24,192 bases of DNA from Gammaproteobacteria bacterium (lineage in GTDB: Bacteria > Pseudomonadota > Gammaproteobacteria > Eutrophobiales > Eutrophobiaceae): NCBI GenBank assembly GCA_012270695.1, contig JAAXHV010000062.1:1-24192 (forward strand). The letters run 5' to 3'. Position numbers and translations under genes: made by a program. This document shows positions 22,541 to 24,192 of the stretch, piece after piece. Below the pieces are notes generated by a model. The model did no database searches, was not told where the DNA came from, and saw only the letters and a list, made by a program, of their open reading frames with translations. How positions within the stretch are numbered: the first letter of the stretch is position 1; each line of letters starts with the position of its first letter.

Positions 22541-22816
22541 ATGAAGTTTGAATGGGATGACACTAAAGCAGCGAAGAATATAAAGAAACATGGTGTCACG
22601 TTTAATGAGGCATCAACTGTATTCGGTGATCCTCTGGCAATAACTTATGCTGACCCGGAGCATTCAATTGGAGAATATTACTATCTGACTTTTGGCCGTT
22701 CCATAATGAACCGGCTGATTGTTGTAGCGCATTCTGACAGAAATGATAGAGTCAGTTTGATATCCGCAAGAGAAATGACCCGAAGCGAGAGAAAAGATTA
22801 TGAAGAAATCCGATGA
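22541..22816 (+). CDS. brnT: BrnT-family toxin (type II toxin-antitoxin)
   Basis: This 91-residue protein matches BrnT, a RelE-fold ribonuclease toxin. It begins with the family signature MKFEWDDTKAAKNIKKHGVTF, followed by EASTVFGDPLAITYADPEHS, a core strand YYYLTFG, LIVVAHSDRNDRVSLISAREMT and ERKDYEE near the C-terminus. The conserved catalytic-type RISAR.at..Er..Ye pattern is kept as SLISAREMTRSERKDYE. I prefer the ATG at 22541 because family members start MKFEWD; the ATG at 22526 would add five residues. The gene overlaps the next ORF by 17 bases, the usual coupling of toxin and antitoxin. No truncation is visible, so the toxin looks intact. Confidence 0.88.
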   Translation: MKFEWDDTKAAKNIKKHGVTFNEASTVFGDPLAITYADPEHSIGEYYYLTFGRSIMNRLIVVAHSDRNDRVSLISAREMTRSERKDYEEIR

Positions 22817-23003
22817 ATTGAAACCGGAATATGATTTAAGGCGCCTGGGACAAGGAGTTCGTGGAAAGTATTATGATGAGTACCAAAAAGGGACCAATAT
22901 AGTCGTCATTGACCCTGATCTGACAGAAACGTTCCCCAACACCCGGGCGGTTAACGATGCACTGCGAAAATTACTCCAAAGCAACGAACAATCGACAATC
23001 TGA
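22800..23003 (+). CDS. small BrnT-associated antitoxin candidate
   Basis: This 67-residue protein begins MKKSDELKPEYDLRRLG and contains GVRGKYYDEYQKGTNIVVID, then PDLTETFPNTRAVNDALRKLL. The last part is a short strand followed by a helix with NDALRKLL, as in ribbon-helix-helix or similar small antitoxins. From memory, proteins of this pattern (GVRGKYYxxYxxGTNxVxxDPDL) are commonly annotated as toxin-antitoxin antitoxin components, unlike classical BrnA. The start overlaps the toxin gene by 17 bases, with GAGAG upstream, so production is probably coupled to the toxin. It is the likely functional partner, since the upstream BrnA-type ORF is truncated. Its pairing with BrnT is an inference from position. 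Confidence 0.8.
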   Translation: MKKSDELKPEYDLRRLGQGVRGKYYDEYQKGTNIVVIDPDLTETFPNTRAVNDALRKLLQSNEQSTI

Positions 23004-23120
23004 CACCCATAGACCCTGACGGTTCCATTAAAAAGCAAGCGGGTTTACGGGATGATAAGTATCCGTTTGAATATACACTCATGATTTCCACCAGCGCCGA
23101 ACAGGTTTCTTGAAACGCTT

Positions 23121-24192
23121 ATGAGACAATACACTCCCTTATGTTCATGGCTCTTTCCCGTCCTCCTGCTGCTGTTCGGCTGTGAGGCGGAACAAGCCGT
23201 TCCTGCAACCGGGGAAGCAGTATCATCTCCACGGACGCCTGCAGATAGCGCTGAATTTGTTGATGTAAGCAAGGAACCCTTATCCAAGGATATTTTCGGC
23301 AAGGTCGCTGCCTTGCCGGAGACGCAGCATCCTCACTGGGTGTGGATTTACGATATTGCCGCCGCTTCAATGCCGGACGGACGCGCTTACCTGTATGATG
23401 GAGACACGGCCCGGCTGTTGGGAATGCTGAGTACCGGTTATTCTTTCAATGCGCTGAATATACCGCGCCACTACCGGGAAGTCTATTCGGCTGAAACCTA
23501 CTATGCCAGGACGACCCGCGGCGCTCGCACCGACGTTGTCAGTATTTACGATCCCTTCAGGTTAACACCCGTAGCTGAAATAGAGATCCCAACAAAACGC
23601 GTATCCACCCTGCCAAGACTGGCGGATTCGGCTTTAACGGACGATGATCGCTTCATGGCAGTATTCAATCTGACACCTGCGGCGTCATTGAGTATCGTGG
23701 ATATGGAGCAGCGCAAATTTGTCGGAGAAATCATGATCCCCGGTTGTGCGATGGCGTATGCCGCGGGCGACAGGCGTTTTTTTGCGCTGTGCAGCGATGG
23801 TTCGATGCTGCTGATCGATCTCACCGAGGAGGGCACGCAAGCCGCGGTTCATAGAAGTGAGGCTTTTTTCAACGCGCTCGAGGACCCGATCCTGGAGACC
23901 GGAGTGCGGCGTGGCGATACCTGGTACTTCATGTCGGTGCTGGGGAAAGTTCACCCCGTTAAAATATCCGCTGACGGGCCGGTATTTTCCGATACCTGGT
24001 GGTACCTGGATGAGGATGATAGAGAAGCTAACTGGCGTATAGGCGGGATGCAGGCTGTTACCCTGCATGAAGCCAGGCAACACCTCTACATATTGATGCA
24101 CCAGGGTGATTTTTATACCTACGAAGCGCCCGGTCCGGAAATCTGGGTCTATGATCTGGCAGTTCAGGAGCGGATAAAAAAGATCAATACCA
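23121..24192 (+). CDS. amine dehydrogenase heavy chain (MauB/AauB family), 3'-truncated by the window edge
   Basis: Reading from the ATG at 23121 stays open to the window end (357 codons). The N-terminus is a lipoprotein-type signal (PVLLLLFGC, lipid cysteine at residue 21). Then comes a beta-propeller subunit: HWVWIYDIAAASMPDGRAYLYD, YSAETYYARTTRG, RTDVVSIYDPF and SLSIVDMEQRKFVGEI. Close to the edge it reads LMHQGDFYTYEAPGPEIWVYDL, which matches the end region of methylamine/aralkylamine dehydrogenase heavy chains. The heavy chain partners a small TTQ-bearing subunit (MauA) that oxidises primary amines to aldehydes in the periplasm; mauE, mauD and mauA should follow to the right. A lipoprotein anchor would be unusual for this family. 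The ribosome binding site is weak. The gene runs off the window. Confidence 0.85.
   Translation, partial: MRQYTPLCSWLFPVLLLLFGCEAEQAVPATGEAVSSPRTPADSAEFVDVSKEPLSKDIFGKVAALPETQHPHWVWIYDIAAASMPDGRAYLYDGDTARLLGMLSTGYSFNALNIPRHYREVYSAETYYARTTRGARTDVVSIYDPFRLTPVAEIEIPTKRVSTLPRLADSALTDDDRFMAVFNLTPAASLSIVDMEQRKFVGEIMIPGCAMAYAAGDRRFFALCSDGSMLLIDLTEEGTQAAVHRSEAFFNALEDPILETGVRRGDTWYFMSVLGKVHPVKISADGPVFSDTWWYLDEDDREANWRIGGMQAVTLHEARQHLYILMHQGDFYTYEAPGPEIWVYDLAVQERIKKINT

Overview
The window looks like accessory and catabolic chromosomal DNA of a Gram-negative bacterium, most likely a gammaproteobacterium. The evidence is a TonB-dependent outer-membrane receptor, an RTX protein with a type I secretion-type C-terminus, a predicted lipoprotein amine dehydrogenase subunit, and a coxMSL-type molybdenum hydroxylase. 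No rRNA, tRNA or CRISPR array was seen. Taxonomy is inferred from gene content only.

Left flank (1-2040): an AT-richer patchwork. It holds the C-terminal part of a restriction-endonuclease-like protein that enters from the left edge, a relic of a short-chain dehydrogenase C-terminus, a small winged-helix-like protein, about 580 bp with no recognisable gene, and a tiny membrane-anchored protein.

Central catabolic cluster (2088-14583): two transcription units diverge from a roughly 120-bp spacer at 10775-10896. The leftward unit has six genes: a secreted NTF2/SnoaL-like protein, HyuA/AcxA, HyuB/AcxB, an alpha/beta hydrolase, a divergent NRAMP-like transporter and an AMP-forming acyl-CoA ligase. 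Its last four genes overlap or nearly abut. The rightward unit encodes the FAD, 2Fe-2S and molybdopterin subunits of a xanthine-oxidase-family hydroxylase. The HyuB-like protein carries a C-terminal cysteine-rich domain that resembles the acetone carboxylase gamma subunit. I therefore read the pair as a ketone-carboxylase-like enzyme rather than a plain hydantoinase. A plausible but untested scheme is hydroxylation by the molybdoenzyme, ATP-dependent carboxylation (or ring opening), hydrolysis, and CoA activation of the acid.

RTX region (14600-17576): a possible leader ORF with a hairpin precedes an RTX protein (PPC-like N-terminal domain, many calcium-binding nonapeptides, serralysin-type C-terminus). 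The gene is split by a +1 frameshift near 15620.

Second small cluster (17728-22276): a transposase relic (IS1595/ISXO2-like) lies against the 3' end of a TonB-dependent receptor gene. The receptor gene diverges from a luciferase-like flavin monooxygenase gene and a second alpha/beta hydrolase gene. That hydrolase is clearly paralogous to the one in the central cluster, which suggests the two clusters handle related substrates.

Right flank (22282-24192): a truncated BrnA-type antitoxin ORF (minus) diverges from a BrnT toxin gene with its own overlapping downstream antitoxin candidate. The window ends inside a gene for the heavy chain of a methylamine/aralkylamine dehydrogenase-type enzyme.
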